DNA of 64,000 nt from Terriglobales bacterium (GCA_035573675.1 DATMAB010000021.1:1-64000); one strand, 5' to 3'. Positions 21,625-31,243 are shown, counted from the stretch's first letter. A program made the numbers and translations. The notes: generated by a model from the sequence alone, not told the origin.

Positions 21625-24600
21625 TTACCAGGAAAGCTTGAGCGCGAACTGGAACTGCCGCGGATCGAAGGCGGAGGTAGGCGTTCCCGCCTCGGAGAAG
21701 AGCACGTTGACGTCAGCGACGTTGAAGCGGTTGGGCAGGTTGAAGATGTCGGTGATGAAGTCGAGCTTTACGCGCTCGGAGACGTGGAAGCGGCGCGCCA
21801 GGCGGAGGTCGGTGAAGACGGTGTAGGGACGGGTTCCGGCGTTGCGTCCGGTGTTCCCGACCAGGGGCAGAGTGGCCCCGTTATCCAGGAAGTTGCCGTC
21901 GATCCAGCAGGCCGGGATGAACGCTCCAGCCGTGGAGAACTGCGACGGCACGGCGGTGTCGCCGCACAGGTTGGTGGTACCGGGGGCAACCTGCAGCGGA
22001 CGGTCGGTGTTGGAACCGAAATCGAAGTTGCGGTCGCTGCCGGTAAGGATCAGGAACGGGCGCCCGGAGCTGATCTCGAGGATGGGCGCCACGGTCCAAT
22101 CACTGAAGAATTTGGACCAGAATCCGTCGCCGGAGAGCTTGCCGGTCTGATAAACGCCACTGAAGACGAAGCGATGACGCTGGTCGAAGGTGGAGTTGGA
22201 GCGCTCCAGGTCCGGACGGCGGGTATCCTGCGGCTGCAGCAGCGACTGCAGGTCGGTGGAATCGTCGATGGCGTGCGACCAGGTGTAGGACGCCAGGAAC
22301 TCGTACTTGCGGCTGAAGCGCTTCTTCAGGTTGACGGTCAGGCCGTGGTAGACGGAGCTGCCGCTGGAGACGTTGGAGTTCATGAAGTTGAAGGGAATCG
22401 GGATACAGTCTCCGGGAGTCAACGGGTCGCAGGACGCTCCGTCGGCCCCCAGGCCCAGGCCGAACTCGGCCATCACCAGCGCGGCCAGCGGCAGGCAGGG
22501 AGCCAGAGGGGGAAATGCGGCCAGCGAGGGATTCAACCCGGAAGAGCGGAAGAAGCTGACCAGGGCCGCAGGAACAAAAGGACGTCCCAGTGGATCGATC
22601 CCGCAGGTGTTGACCTGGACGGGCAGGGTTGCGGCCGTAGCCGCGCCGGCCGCCACGGCCCGTTCCCAGTTGGCGATCAAGGCTTCCGAATTCACGAAGT
22701 TGATGTCGATGGAGCGGTTCAGATGCCGCCCGCCCACGAAGTTGTAGTTCAGGCTCAGGGCGAAATCTCCGCCGAGGTCGCGTTCGATGGAAGCGCTCGC
22801 CTGGTTGGCGTACCCGTACTTGAATCGGCTGCTGATGGGGAACCCGAAGGGCTGTACCGCGAGCGGCACGCCGGCCGTGAGGTAGTTCTGGTTGAAGAAG
22901 AGCGAGTTGGTGTTCAGGTCCTCGAAGCGCGCCTCCGACTGGATGTAGTTGATGCCGCTGAGCACGGCGGGAGGGACACAGTTGGGCAAGGCCAGCGTCC
23001 CCTGCCACACATTGGTAGCGTTCAGGTTGAGCGGGTTGGCGATGCCGGCGCCCGTGCAGGGGCTGCCGCCAAACAGGATGATGCCCGGCGCCTGGGCGCC
23101 GTCTGCCACCTGGGAAAGGAAGGCCAGTCCCACCAGCGGGTGATCGTAGAACAGCCCGTAGCTGGCCCGGAATACGGTCTTGCCGTCCTTCCAGGGATCC
23201 CAGGCAATCCCGATGCGGGGAGCGACGTTGTTGGTATCCATCGGAATGCCCTGGGTGATGTTGAGCGCTCGCTGGGCCTCCTCCGCCAGCGAGTTCAGGG
23301 CGGCTTCTTCCGGCGTCCACTCCACGTCGTAGCGAACCCCGATGTTCAAGGTGAAGTTGGACTTGATGCGCCACGAATCCTGCAAGAAAACACCCAGCGA
23401 GGTGATGGCCTCGGAATAATGGGGATCGCCTATCTGCTGAATGAAGACCTGCGGGATGCCGAGCCCGTAGGCCTGCACGGGCGAGAACGAGGGGAAGCCG
23501 GCGAAGGCGGTCGAGAGCGAAGTGGCGCTGAGGGAGCCGATGTTGTACAGGCCGCCGAAGTTCACCGTGAAGTCGGCATCCACGGGCACACGATTCACGT
23601 CGGCCCCGAACTTGATGTTGTGATTGCCCTTCAGGATGGAGAAGTTGTCCGTGAACTGGTAGCGTTTCTCGACGCGGTCGGCAAACGAGAAAGGCTCACG
23701 ACCGAAGAAGGCGAATCCCGGGATGTTGAAGGCCACCTGGCCGCCGTCGGGATTGGTTCCCGAGTCGCCCGGCGCGGGCGGCGGCGTATCCCCCTGGCGC
23801 GAGAAGGTGTAGAGCAGGCCGCGGCGCGCGAACTGGAAGCGGAACTCGTTCACCTTGTTGTTGCCGATCAGCCAGGTGTGCTGCGCGGTGACGTTGACGT
23901 CACGAAAGTCCTGCGCCGAAGTCCGGGAAAACGCGTTCTGCCCGAAGTTCTGGTTCTGCGCGTTCACCTGGATGCCGGTCACCGAACTGGGGCTCACGTT
24001 CACGCGCAGCAGGGCCGTCTGATTGGCGTTGAAGCGGTGGTCCAGACGCATGGCCACGACCGTGGTTCCCTCGGAAATGGGATAGTTGCCGACCAGCGTT
24101 TGCAGCGGCACGAAGTCCGGATTGAGCGGAATGCCGGTGGAGGCGAAGCACGCGCCCGGCACCGCCGTGGGCAGCACGCACCCGGTTCCCAGCGCAGCCG
24201 TGGGCCAGGCGCCGTTGATCGCGGCACCCGCGGCTCGCGCGGCCAGCGCCACGTAGTTGAACATGGCGATCTGCGCCGGGATGGTCTGGAACGCCGGATT
24301 GCTGTTCCGGGCTTGCAGGCCGATGACCTGGTCGGGAGTCAGTTGCACGGTGCCGAAGGGGCACGGGAACGCCGGGGTCGGAACCCCGCCGACCAGCGTT
24401 CGGCAGGTGAGCGCCGAGGAATCAAAATCCACCAGCCCGAAGTTGTTGGAACCGATAGTCGAGAAGCCGCTTTCCTGGCGGCGCGTCGTCTCGTAGGAGA
24501 AGAAGAAAAAGGTCTTGTCCTTCTTGATCGGGCCGCCCAGGGTCGCCCCCGCCTGTACGCGCGTGAAGGCCGGGTTCTCCACGGTGGTGAAGGGATTGTC

Positions 24601-25401
24601 GGCCTGGATGTCGCGATGACGCAGATAGCCGAACAGGTTGCCGTGCAGCGAGTTGGTGCCCGAGCGGGTGATGATGTTCACCACGCCGCCGGAAGCGCGG
24701 CCATACTCCGCGTTGTAGCTGTTGGTGATGATCTGGAACTCCTGCACGGCTTCCTGGGAAACCGTGGAGCGGATGCCGTTGACCGAGTTGTCCACGGCGT
24801 CGGCGCCATCCACGTTGACCAGGTTGGAGCGGGCACGCTGGCCGCCGAAATTCAGCCCCGAAGTCGGGGCCACACCGATGCTGGGCGCAGTGTCGCGCTT
24901 CACCTGTGAGTTGGTGAGGGTGAAATTGATGTAGTTACGCCCATTGATGGGGAGGTTCTCAATGCTCTGCTGCAGAATGGTGGTCGAGCCCGAGCTGCGC
25001 GTGGTTTCCACCAGTTCGGTCTCGGCGCTGACCTCCACAACCGCCTCGGTGCCGGCCACCTTGAGCGAGACCGGCCGCTCGGCGGATTGTCCGATGGTCA
25101 GGACGACGCCGGTGTACACCAGCTTGGCAAAGCCCTTGGCCTCGACCGTCAGGGTGTAACTCGCGGGCGGCACCAGCAGGAACTGGTACGCGCCCTCGTC
25201 ATCTGTGATGGTGGTGCGTTCGAAGGCCCGCGCCTCGTCACGCAGCGTCACGCGAGCTCCGGCAACCACAGCGCCGTTCGGGTCAGTCACCGTCCCGGAA
25301 AGGTCGGCGGTGGCAACCCCTTGTGCCCAGAGCTGTGTGGCCCCAAGCGCGAGCAGCAGAAACAGGCAGGCAAACCTGGCAGCAATCCTCATCGCCCTCA
25401 C
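21625..25401 (-). CDS. TonB-dependent receptor with CarboxypepD_reg domain (Oar-like)
   Basis: This is a 1258-aa outer-membrane protein. After a signal peptide (FACLFLLLALGATQLWAQG) comes a carboxypeptidase-regulatory-like beta domain at about 30-115 (SGTVTDPNGAVVAGARVTL, TDDEGAYQFLLVPPASYTL). The plug holds INGRNYINFTL and RASGGVVNIITRSGTNSLHG. A long beta-barrel ends in FALKLSW. This architecture is the expanded acidobacterial receptor family. The substrate cannot be read from sequence, and no SusD-like partner is adjacent. Energy would come from a TonB-ExbBD complex; a TonB-like gene is at 50.8 kb. Confidence 0.9.
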   Translation of the reverse strand: MRAMRIAARFACLFLLLALGATQLWAQGVATADLSGTVTDPNGAVVAGARVTLRDEARAFERTTITDDEGAYQFLLVPPASYTLTVEAKGFAKLVYTGVVLTIGQSAERPVSLKVAGTEAVVEVSAETELVETTRSSGSTTILQQSIENLPINGRNYINFTLTNSQVKRDTAPSIGVAPTSGLNFGGQRARSNLVNVDGADAVDNSVNGIRSTVSQEAVQEFQIITNSYNAEYGRASGGVVNIITRSGTNSLHGNLFGYLRHRDIQADNPFTTVENPAFTRVQAGATLGGPIKKDKTFFFFSYETTRRQESGFSTIGSNNFGLVDFDSSALTCRTLVGGVPTPAFPCPFGTVQLTPDQVIGLQARNSNPAFQTIPAQIAMFNYVALAARAAGAAINGAWPTAALGTGCVLPTAVPGACFASTGIPLNPDFVPLQTLVGNYPISEGTTVVAMRLDHRFNANQTALLRVNVSPSSVTGIQVNAQNQNFGQNAFSRTSAQDFRDVNVTAQHTWLIGNNKVNEFRFQFARRGLLYTFSRQGDTPPPAPGDSGTNPDGGQVAFNIPGFAFFGREPFSFADRVEKRYQFTDNFSILKGNHNIKFGADVNRVPVDADFTVNFGGLYNIGSLSATSLSTAFAGFPSFSPVQAYGLGIPQVFIQQIGDPHYSEAITSLGVFLQDSWRIKSNFTLNIGVRYDVEWTPEEAALNSLAEEAQRALNITQGIPMDTNNVAPRIGIAWDPWKDGKTVFRASYGLFYDHPLVGLAFLSQVADGAQAPGIILFGGSPCTGAGIANPLNLNATNVWQGTLALPNCVPPAVLSGINYIQSEARFEDLNTNSLFFNQNYLTAGVPLAVQPFGFPISSRFKYGYANQASASIERDLGGDFALSLNYNFVGGRHLNRSIDINFVNSEALIANWERAVAAGAATAATLPVQVNTCGIDPLGRPFVPAALVSFFRSSGLNPSLAAFPPLAPCLPLAALVMAEFGLGLGADGASCDPLTPGDCIPIPFNFMNSNVSSGSSVYHGLTVNLKKRFSRKYEFLASYTWSHAIDDSTDLQSLLQPQDTRRPDLERSNSTFDQRHRFVFSGVYQTGKLSGDGFWSKFFSDWTVAPILEISSGRPFLILTGSDRNFDFGSNTDRPLQVAPGTTNLCGDTAVPSQFSTAGAFIPACWIDGNFLDNGATLPLVGNTGRNAGTRPYTVFTDLRLARRFHVSERVKLDFITDIFNLPNRFNVADVNVLFSEAGTPTSAFDPRQFQFALKLSW

Positions 25402-25541
25402 CCCTCAGCTTCCCGGTGAACCACGCCCCAGGCTTTTGCAGCACGGGAAGCGGGCACGTTGTACATCAGAAGCAGACGAAAAGGCAAGCGAGACAAGGGG
25501 ATGGCAGGGACGACAGGAACCACGCGGAACAACCGTTGCCT

Positions 25542-26459
25542 TTACGGACGCTGGATCCCGGCCTTCTCTTCCACCGCGCTGCGGATCGCCCAAGCCATCC
25601 GCGGTGTGTTATGAGCAAGGCCGAAGTTGCCCCGCGCGTCGAGCAGGATGATGCCTCCGTGTCCGCCCACGCGGGTGCGGAGATGCTCGATGGCCAGCCC
25701 TGCGGCGCGCTCGGGCGCGATGCCTTGCTCCACACGATCCACCGCCCACTTGCCCAGCACCAGCTTCATGATGGCTTCACCCCAGCCCGTCGTGGATACG
25801 GCGGCGCTCTGGTTGTCGGCATAGCAGCCGCATCCGACGAGCGAGGAATCGCCGACGCGACCCGGCGCTTTGCCCACTGTTCCTCCGGTGGAGGTTGCGG
25901 CCGCCAGATTGCCCTGGGCGTCACAGGCAACGGCGCCGACCGTGTCATGGGAAGCAACGGGGCCGAACAGGTCCACGGTTTCTCCACTCGCCGCTTGCGT
26001 CATCACCTCTTCCAGCCGGCGGACCTCGCGCTCCACCACCATTTCCCGGTTATCACAGAGCGCGATGCCGTGTTCCTCGGCGAATCGCTCCGCTCCCTCC
26101 CCGACGAAGTACACGTGGGGGCTTTCGTCCAACACCTTGCGGGCGGCGTGAATGGGGTTGCGAAGGCGCTCGACACAGCCCACGCCCCCGGCGCGCAGCG
26201 TGGCGCCGTCCATTAGGAAGGCGTCCAGTTGCACGCGGCCGTCGCGGGTGAGGAAGCTGCCGCGACCGGCATCGAAGGTTTCATCGTCCTCCATCAGGGC
26301 TACGGCCGTCTCGACCGCGTCCAGGGCAGAACCGCCTTCCACCAAGACGTCCCACCCTGCCGCCGCAGCCCGGCGGACGCCGGCCAGATGGGCCTCGACC
26401 ATGGCATCGGGGATGGCCCAGGCGCCTCCGTGGACCACCACCACCGGCCGGCTATTCAC
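25542..26459 (-). CDS. iaaA: isoaspartyl peptidase / L-asparaginase, Ntn hydrolase
   Basis: This 305-aa enzyme starts VVVVHGGAWAIPDA, typical of the family. The nucleophile Thr is in SHDTVGAVACDAQGNLAAAT, where autocleavage frees the Thr. The GRVGDSSLVGCGCYAD motif follows and then the small-subunit helices (GWGEAIMKL). It hydrolyses beta-aspartyl peptides and asparagine. The GTG start lies 8 bp inside the DUF885 gene, so it is the last member of a tightly packed four-gene operon with greA. Confidence 0.9.
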   Translation of the reverse strand: MNSRPVVVVHGGAWAIPDAMVEAHLAGVRRAAAAGWDVLVEGGSALDAVETAVALMEDDETFDAGRGSFLTRDGRVQLDAFLMDGATLRAGGVGCVERLRNPIHAARKVLDESPHVYFVGEGAERFAEEHGIALCDNREMVVEREVRRLEEVMTQAASGETVDLFGPVASHDTVGAVACDAQGNLAAATSTGGTVGKAPGRVGDSSLVGCGCYADNQSAAVSTTGWGEAIMKLVLGKWAVDRVEQGIAPERAAGLAIEHLRTRVGGHGGIILLDARGNFGLAHNTPRMAWAIRSAVEEKAGIQRP

Positions 26460-28173
26460 GGTCGAGCTCCTTTACCTGGTCGTCGAGGCCCAGGTATTCC
26501 CAGCGCTGCAGCGCGAGCGGCACATTGCCGTTCTTCCACAGGAAGTCGTGGAAGTCGCGCAGGCGAAAATCAACGCCTTGGGCGCGCCGCGCCGCAGCCA
26601 GCAACTCCAGAATCTGCAACTTGCCGATCTGGTAAGTGATCGCCTGTCCCGGTCCTGCTGCGAAGGAAGCCGCCTCCTCATGCGCTGTTTCCGCATCCAT
26701 GGGCACTGCCGTCCTCAGATATTCGGCGGCCTGCCCGATGGAAAATTCGCCCAGCGCCAGCCTCACGTCCGCCTCCACCCGCAAGGCGCGCAGCCGCATG
26801 AAGTTGTAGATGATCTCACGCGTCCGCGGACTGTCGTCGAAGTACCCCGCCTGCAGCATCATCTCTTCGGCGTAGAAACCCAGGCCCTCATTGGGCCCGG
26901 AATCGTAGTAGTGGCGGCGAATGGGATTCTCCTGCGCCCAGCTCAACACCAGTTGGAAGTAGTGCCCCGGCACGCCCTCATGCACCAGGATGGGACGCGG
27001 ATCGCGGGCGGTGGAAAGGCCGAAGTAGCCCAGGTTCGGCGACGGCGGCCGGATATAGCTCACGCCGTCTTCACCCAGCCGCGTGGCCGAGGTGTGATCC
27101 GCGGTTACGCCCAGGAACGAGAGCGGCTCAAGATATGGCGGCAAAGGCAGGTTGCGGTAGTGCTTGACCCAGGAGGGAACACTGAGGATCCCTTTCTCCT
27201 CAAGGAAGCGGCGGACGGCCAGCTCCGCGCGCTTCTCCCGTTCCATTTGAGCCTCTTGGTCGGGGAAAAGCGGGAGCTGCGGCAGGCCCTGGTTGCGCTG
27301 CTGCTCGTACGCCTCGAAAGAAACGGCTCGGTCCCACTCCTGCTTGCCCATGGCCAGAAGCTGTTCCGGCGTGAAGGGGATCAGGGCCACGTGTTTGAGG
27401 AAGAACATGTAAGCATCACGGCCGACCGCCGTCTTCTCCGGCATCTGCGGCAGGCGCTGCTTGAGCCATGCCCGGTACGCCTCCAGCGCTACGATCGCCT
27501 TCTCGGTCGCCTCTGGCAATTGCGCGGCGCTCGACGCATCGAGCAGCGGCTGTAGTCCGCGCTGCATCGTGCCCAAGCGTCCGCGAACGTCCGTGAGTGC
27601 CGAGATGGCGAGCCGCGCAAACGGCGCCTGAGGCTGATCGAGGTTCACGCGCGCATGCTCGAGCGTCTGCGGCATGGCCTGCAAACGACGGACGATGGTG
27701 CGGCTGCGCTGGGCATCGAAAGGCGGAGGTGGAAGCAGGGGTTCGAAGATGCTGCCCAGTGTCTGGTCTATGTAGAAATACGGGTTGTGGCGCCAGCGCT
27801 GCAGGATCTCCAGTTCCCAGCGAACGCGAGCCAGCGCCGACCCGATCAGCCGGTAGTCCACTTGCCGGGACACGGGCCAGCCGCGCGCGTCCATGAGCTT
27901 CCAGCGCCGCTCGAAGACCTCCAACTCCCGCCGCTGCGCCGCAATGCCTGCGGGCGACCAGTCCGGCAGCCAGTCCGCCGGACGCTCAATGCGGGGAATG
28001 TCGTCGCCGGAAAACGGCTGCGTGCGCGCACGCCAGGCCCAGAACTCACCGGCCAGCTCGTCCAGCGCTTCCGGGGAGGGCCGGGCCGCCGCGGCCACCG
28101 GCAATAACATCAGAAAGGCCAGGCAGCACCCGATCGAGGTTATCCAACGAGGAGGGCGCACGCGGCGACTCAT
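26452..28173 (-). CDS. DUF885 family metalloprotease-like protein
   Basis: The 573-aa product starts at ATG 28173. A signal peptide (SIGCCLAFLMLLPVAAAA) predicts export. The middle and C-terminal regions are helical with the family hallmark LVHEGVPGHYFQ (HExxxxH-like zinc site) and an acidic downstream motif EGLGFYAEEMML. It is probably an exported peptidase. The longer open frame to 28773 only overlaps the phosphatidyltransferase gene and is discarded. The start overlaps that gene's stop by ATGA. Confidence 0.85.
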   Translation of the reverse strand: MSRRVRPPRWITSIGCCLAFLMLLPVAAAARPSPEALDELAGEFWAWRARTQPFSGDDIPRIERPADWLPDWSPAGIAAQRRELEVFERRWKLMDARGWPVSRQVDYRLIGSALARVRWELEILQRWRHNPYFYIDQTLGSIFEPLLPPPPFDAQRSRTIVRRLQAMPQTLEHARVNLDQPQAPFARLAISALTDVRGRLGTMQRGLQPLLDASSAAQLPEATEKAIVALEAYRAWLKQRLPQMPEKTAVGRDAYMFFLKHVALIPFTPEQLLAMGKQEWDRAVSFEAYEQQRNQGLPQLPLFPDQEAQMEREKRAELAVRRFLEEKGILSVPSWVKHYRNLPLPPYLEPLSFLGVTADHTSATRLGEDGVSYIRPPSPNLGYFGLSTARDPRPILVHEGVPGHYFQLVLSWAQENPIRRHYYDSGPNEGLGFYAEEMMLQAGYFDDSPRTREIIYNFMRLRALRVEADVRLALGEFSIGQAAEYLRTAVPMDAETAHEEAASFAAGPGQAITYQIGKLQILELLAAARRAQGVDFRLRDFHDFLWKNGNVPLALQRWEYLGLDDQVKELDRE

Positions 28174-28802
28174 GCCGCTTCGCTGGTATGCACGGCGTCG
28201 AGTTGCCGCGTCCTCTTGTAGGTGTAGAGGATGCGGTGCAGCACGGTGATGTTGGAGAGGATGGCGATCACCCAGAGCACCGGCGCCATGCGGTTGAACA
28301 AGGCTCCCAGAATGACCAGCACCAGCCGCTCGGGCCGCTCCAGGAAACCTACCTTGCACTCCCCGATCAGCGACTCCGCCCGCGCCCGGGTGTAGCTGAC
28401 CATCACCGAGCCGGTCATCACTACCGCCACCAGGACGACGTAAAAGAAACGGTTGGCGCGGGCGTAGTACACCAGCAAGCCGAAGAACAGCGCCAGGTCG
28501 CCGTAGCGGTCCAGCACCGAATCGTAGAACGCGCCGAAGGGAGTGACCTGGTTCTTGGCGCGGGCTATGCGTCCATCCACCATGTCCAGAAAACCTGCCA
28601 GGATCACCACCATGCCGGCCGCGCGGAACATGGCCGCCTGGTTCTCGCCGGAGGCATAGCCGAAGAGCACTGCGGCCACCACCGTCACCAGCAGTCCGAG
28701 GAACGTGTAGGTGTTGGGCGAGATCCGGGTCAGCGCCAGGCTCTTGATGATGGCCTGCAGCAACACCCGGCACACATTCCCAACCGCAGCCGTCCAGGTC
28801 AT
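28170..28802 (-). CDS. CDP-alcohol phosphatidyltransferase
   Basis: This 210-aa membrane enzyme carries the full signature DG(x2)AR(x8)G(x3)D(x3)D, seen as DMVDGRIARA, TPFGAFYDSVLDRYGD. About six hydrophobic segments surround it. Members join a CDP-linked diacylglycerol or alcohol to an acceptor in phospholipid synthesis. The exact product (PG-phosphate, PI-phosphate or another) cannot be read from sequence. It is coupled to greA upstream (ATGA) and DUF885 downstream. Confidence 0.9.
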   Translation of the reverse strand: MTWTAAVGNVCRVLLQAIIKSLALTRISPNTYTFLGLLVTVVAAVLFGYASGENQAAMFRAAGMVVILAGFLDMVDGRIARAKNQVTPFGAFYDSVLDRYGDLALFFGLLVYYARANRFFYVVLVAVVMTGSVMVSYTRARAESLIGECKVGFLERPERLVLVILGALFNRMAPVLWVIAILSNITVLHRILYTYKRTRQLDAVHTSEAA

Positions 28803-29272
28803 GACGCCCCGTCGTGGATCGTGGTCAGCTTCAGAATCTCCAGCTCCCGCTGGCCGGCCGGCGTCACCACCACGGCTGTGTCGCCGACCCGTTTCCCCAT
28901 CAGGCTTCGTCCGATGGGCGAGGTGGTCGAGATCAGCCCTTTGTCCACGTCGGCCTCCTCGCTGGTCACCAGCCGGAACTCCATTTCCTGGTTGCGCGTC
29001 TGGTCATACACCACCACCCTGGAGCCGAAGGCCACGCGATCCTTGGGGATGTTGTTCAGGTTCACCAGCGACAGGTCTGCCAGGCGCTTCTTGAGTTGTC
29101 CCAGCCGGGCGCGGACGAACTCCTGGCGCTGCTTGGCCATGTGGTATTCGGCGTTCTCGGTGAGGTCGCCCATGGCCGCCGCTTTCTTCAGCTCCCGGGG
29201 GAGCTCGGTGTTGAGCTCGTATTCGAGCGTCTGAATCTCCTCCTCGAGCTTCTTGCGGATGTGCTCTGGCAT
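28799..29272 (-). CDS. greA: transcription elongation factor GreA
   Basis: This 157-aa protein has the N-terminal coiled coil with the catalytic acidic tip (MGDLTENAEYHMAKQRQEFV; the family uses the DL and EN region) and the C-terminal globular domain (FGSRVVVYDQTRN ... PAGQRELEILKL). Its middle (DVDKGLISTTSPIGRSLMGK) is the usual GreA motif. GreA rescues backtracked RNA polymerase. It leads an operon with three overlapping genes. A TATAAT-like box lies upstream at 29340-29335. Confidence 0.95.
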   Translation of the reverse strand: MPEHIRKKLEEEIQTLEYELNTELPRELKKAAAMGDLTENAEYHMAKQRQEFVRARLGQLKKRLADLSLVNLNNIPKDRVAFGSRVVVYDQTRNQEMEFRLVTSEEADVDKGLISTTSPIGRSLMGKRVGDTAVVVTPAGQRELEILKLTTIHDGAS

Positions 29273-29334
29273 GGACGTTTGGAGCGGCCTAGTCTGGGTT
29301 CGGGGGCAAGGTAATCAGCCCGCCCTCGGCGTTT

Positions 29335-29340
29335 ATTATA
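29335..29340 (-). promoter_or_regulatory. -10 candidate for the greA operon
   Basis: TATAAT reads on the minus strand, about 60 nt before the greA start. No good -35 is visible 16-18 bp upstream. The 29273-29454 spacer holds nothing else I can name. Confidence 0.35.
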
Positions 29341-29454
29341 AACCTCGCCACGCCTCGGTCTTGCAGCCGCGCAGCCGCGAGCGTTGGCTCTTGTGGCAGC
29401 ACGAAGGGCACATCACAACTGCTTATGCTTGTGTTACTTGCGACGTCGGTTTCG

Positions 29455-29482
29455 TTGACTGACTTGACACTCAGGCTATAAT
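29455..29482 (+). promoter_or_regulatory. carD promoter
   Basis: TTGACT (29455-29460) and TATAAT (29477-29482) are 16 bp apart. Initiation would be near 29489, giving a leader of about 43 nt. This shows that the ATG inside the -10 (29481) is not the true start. Confidence 0.6.
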
Positions 29483-29531
29483 GGAGTGGTTTGCCAAGCT
29501 ATTCCCCCTCCACTTTGCAGACGGAGCCTTC

Positions 29532-30059
29532 ATGAACGGAGACAGCGGCTTTCACGTCGGCGATAAAGTGGTGTATCCCAATCAGGGAGTCGGCGTGATC
29601 GAGCAGATCGGGAGTCGCACCCTCGGCGCCTCGGTCGAACGCTTCTACATCCTCAAGTTCACGGCCGGCAGCCTGCGGGTCATGGTTCCTTTCCACAACG
29701 TGGCCAGTGTCGGCCTGCGGCGCGTGATCAAGAACGGGGACGTGCAAAAGGTCCTCGATTATCTTACCGACGTGAAGTGCGACAACCACGCTGACTGGAA
29801 GTGCCGCTTCAAGGAAAACTCCGACAAAATGCGCACCGGCTCCCTGATGGATGTGGCCGCCGTGCTGAAGAGCTTGCTGCAGCTTAACCAGACCAAGCCC
29901 CTCTCCTTCCGCGAAAAGAAGATGCTGGACCGGGCGCGCTTCCTGCTGGTAAGCGAGCTGGCCTTGGCCAAGAATACGAGCGAAGACGAAGTCGAACAGC
30001 TTCTGACCAAGGCCCTGGCCAAGACCAAGCTGCGCTTCCGCGAAGCGTTCCAGGCCTGA
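29532..30059 (+). CDS. carD: CarD-family transcription regulator
   Basis: The product is 175 aa from ATG 29532 (MNGDSGFHVGDKVVYPNQGV). Residues about 5-65 form the RNA-polymerase interaction domain (FHVGDKVVYPNQGVGVIEQI, FYILKFTAGSLRVMVPFHNV). A helical DNA-binding C-terminal domain follows (KPLSFREKKMLDRARFLLVS). CarD stabilises open complexes at many promoters and is essential in several phyla. Length and domains are normal. The longer frame begins within the promoter and is rejected. Confidence 0.9.
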   Translation: MNGDSGFHVGDKVVYPNQGVGVIEQIGSRTLGASVERFYILKFTAGSLRVMVPFHNVASVGLRRVIKNGDVQKVLDYLTDVKCDNHADWKCRFKENSDKMRTGSLMDVAAVLKSLLQLNQTKPLSFREKKMLDRARFLLVSELALAKNTSEDEVEQLLTKALAKTKLRFREAFQA

Positions 30060-30079
30060 GTCCGGCGGCAAACCTTCTC

Positions 30080-31192
30080 TTATTCACCCATCCAGGCCCC
30101 GTAGGGACGTAAAGTCTCCACGTGATCGAAAATGATCTTCATGGCGCCGGTGATGGGCACCGCCAGTATCAGTCCCATCCCGCCCCAGATCCAGCCCCAC
30201 ACCAGCAGGGCGATGGTGACCACCAGCGGATTCAGTTGTAGGCGTCTCCCCAAAATCTTGGGGTACAGCACGTTGATGGCGAAGAGGTGAAGGATCAGGA
30301 CCGTGACCACCACCACCAGCAGTTTCCCTCCCGACAGTTCTCCTAGACCGGCCACCAGCGGAGGCACCACTGCGAGTACCACTCCCAGGTAAGGAACTAG
30401 GCTGAGGAATCCGCTCAGGAAGCCCAGGATGAAAGGATAGGAGAGGTCCACGAGGGCAAACACGATCACACTGATGGCCGCCATGAACAGGCCGATCAGA
30501 AGGTTGCCGACGATGAAGCTGCGGGTCATGGCGGAGATGCGGCTCAGCGTCTTGTAGGCGGCGTTGCGGTTCTCCAGCCGGAACAGCATCACTGTGGCCG
30601 ACTTCACGTGGTCCTGCCAGCTCAGCATGAAGTACACCAGGAAGGGGATGAAGGAGACGATCAGCACGAACTCCCACACCGAGGCGGCGCTGCGCGTGAG
30701 CACCTCCGCCCAGTCCACTTTCTGCTGCACCGTGACCACGCCTCGCTCCGGTTCCTGCGCCAGCACCCGCTCGGTCGTTTTCTGGATGGTCAGCGTGCGT
30801 TCCCGGAAGCTGGTCACTACCTGCCGGACGCGCACCGAATACTTGGGCCACTGTTGCACGAAGTCCACGGCACGGTTATAGGAGAAGTGCGTTCCGCCAT
30901 ACGCGATGCCCAGCAGAAAGACCACCGCCAGGAACGACGCCAGGGAGCGCGGCATGCGCAGACGCTCCAGCATTTCCACCACGGGTTGCAGCAGGAAGGC
31001 CAGCAGGATCGAGACCATCAGGGTGATGACCACCAGCTTGGCCACGTAGCACAGCGTCAACACCACCGCGATGGCCACCACGGTTTGCGCGGCCGATGAC
31101 ACGTGGTCGCCGCGCCGGCGGCGGGGAGGGGCCGGCGCTGCCGGCAGCACTGCCTCGCCCCGCTCTTCGAGGTCGATTTCGTCGGTCGCCAT
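30080..31192 (-). CDS. AI-2E/PerM-type membrane permease
   Basis: The product is 370 aa from ATG 31192. An acidic, proline-containing cytoplasmic N-terminus precedes seven or eight membrane segments (VVAIAVVLTLCYVAKLVVIT, FVLIVSFIPFLVYFMLSW, FILGFLSGFLSLVPYLGVVL, LLVVVVTVLILHLFAINVLY). The C-terminal motif YPKILGRRLQLNPLVVTIAL is diagnostic of the family. Members are putative exporters; few have a known substrate. It converges with carD, and the two stops are 20 bp apart. Confidence 0.85.
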   Translation of the reverse strand: MATDEIDLEERGEAVLPAAPAPPRRRRGDHVSSAAQTVVAIAVVLTLCYVAKLVVITLMVSILLAFLLQPVVEMLERLRMPRSLASFLAVVFLLGIAYGGTHFSYNRAVDFVQQWPKYSVRVRQVVTSFRERTLTIQKTTERVLAQEPERGVVTVQQKVDWAEVLTRSAASVWEFVLIVSFIPFLVYFMLSWQDHVKSATVMLFRLENRNAAYKTLSRISAMTRSFIVGNLLIGLFMAAISVIVFALVDLSYPFILGFLSGFLSLVPYLGVVLAVVPPLVAGLGELSGGKLLVVVVTVLILHLFAINVLYPKILGRRLQLNPLVVTIALLVWGWIWGGMGLILAVPITGAMKIIFDHVETLRPYGAWMGE

Positions 31193-31231
31193 CGCGCTTA
31201 TCGTATCCCAACCTGGCCCGCAGCCGGCTCC

Positions 31232-31237
31232 TATAAT
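31232..31237 (+). promoter_or_regulatory. -10 of ruvX, leaderless-type start
   Basis: TATAAT ends 6 bp before the GTG start at 31244, so transcription would begin at or next to the start codon. The -35 is weak. Confidence 0.4.
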
Positions 31238-31243
31238 GAGCCC

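Noticed and set aside
19750-24909. 1719-aa open frame on the plus strand
   Set aside because: It lies antisense to mltD and the TonB receptor, both of which have clear families. It has no recognisable domain and is biased in Gly, Ala, Val and Arg, as expected of a GC-rich shadow frame.
28174-28773. N-terminal extension of the DUF885 frame
   Set aside because: It overlaps the phosphatidyltransferase gene out of frame, and a signal peptide starts exactly at 28173.
29464-29482. TTGACA 7 bp upstream of TATAAT before carD
   Set aside because: The spacing is far too short for a sigma-70 promoter. TTGACT at 29455 with a 16-bp spacer fits.
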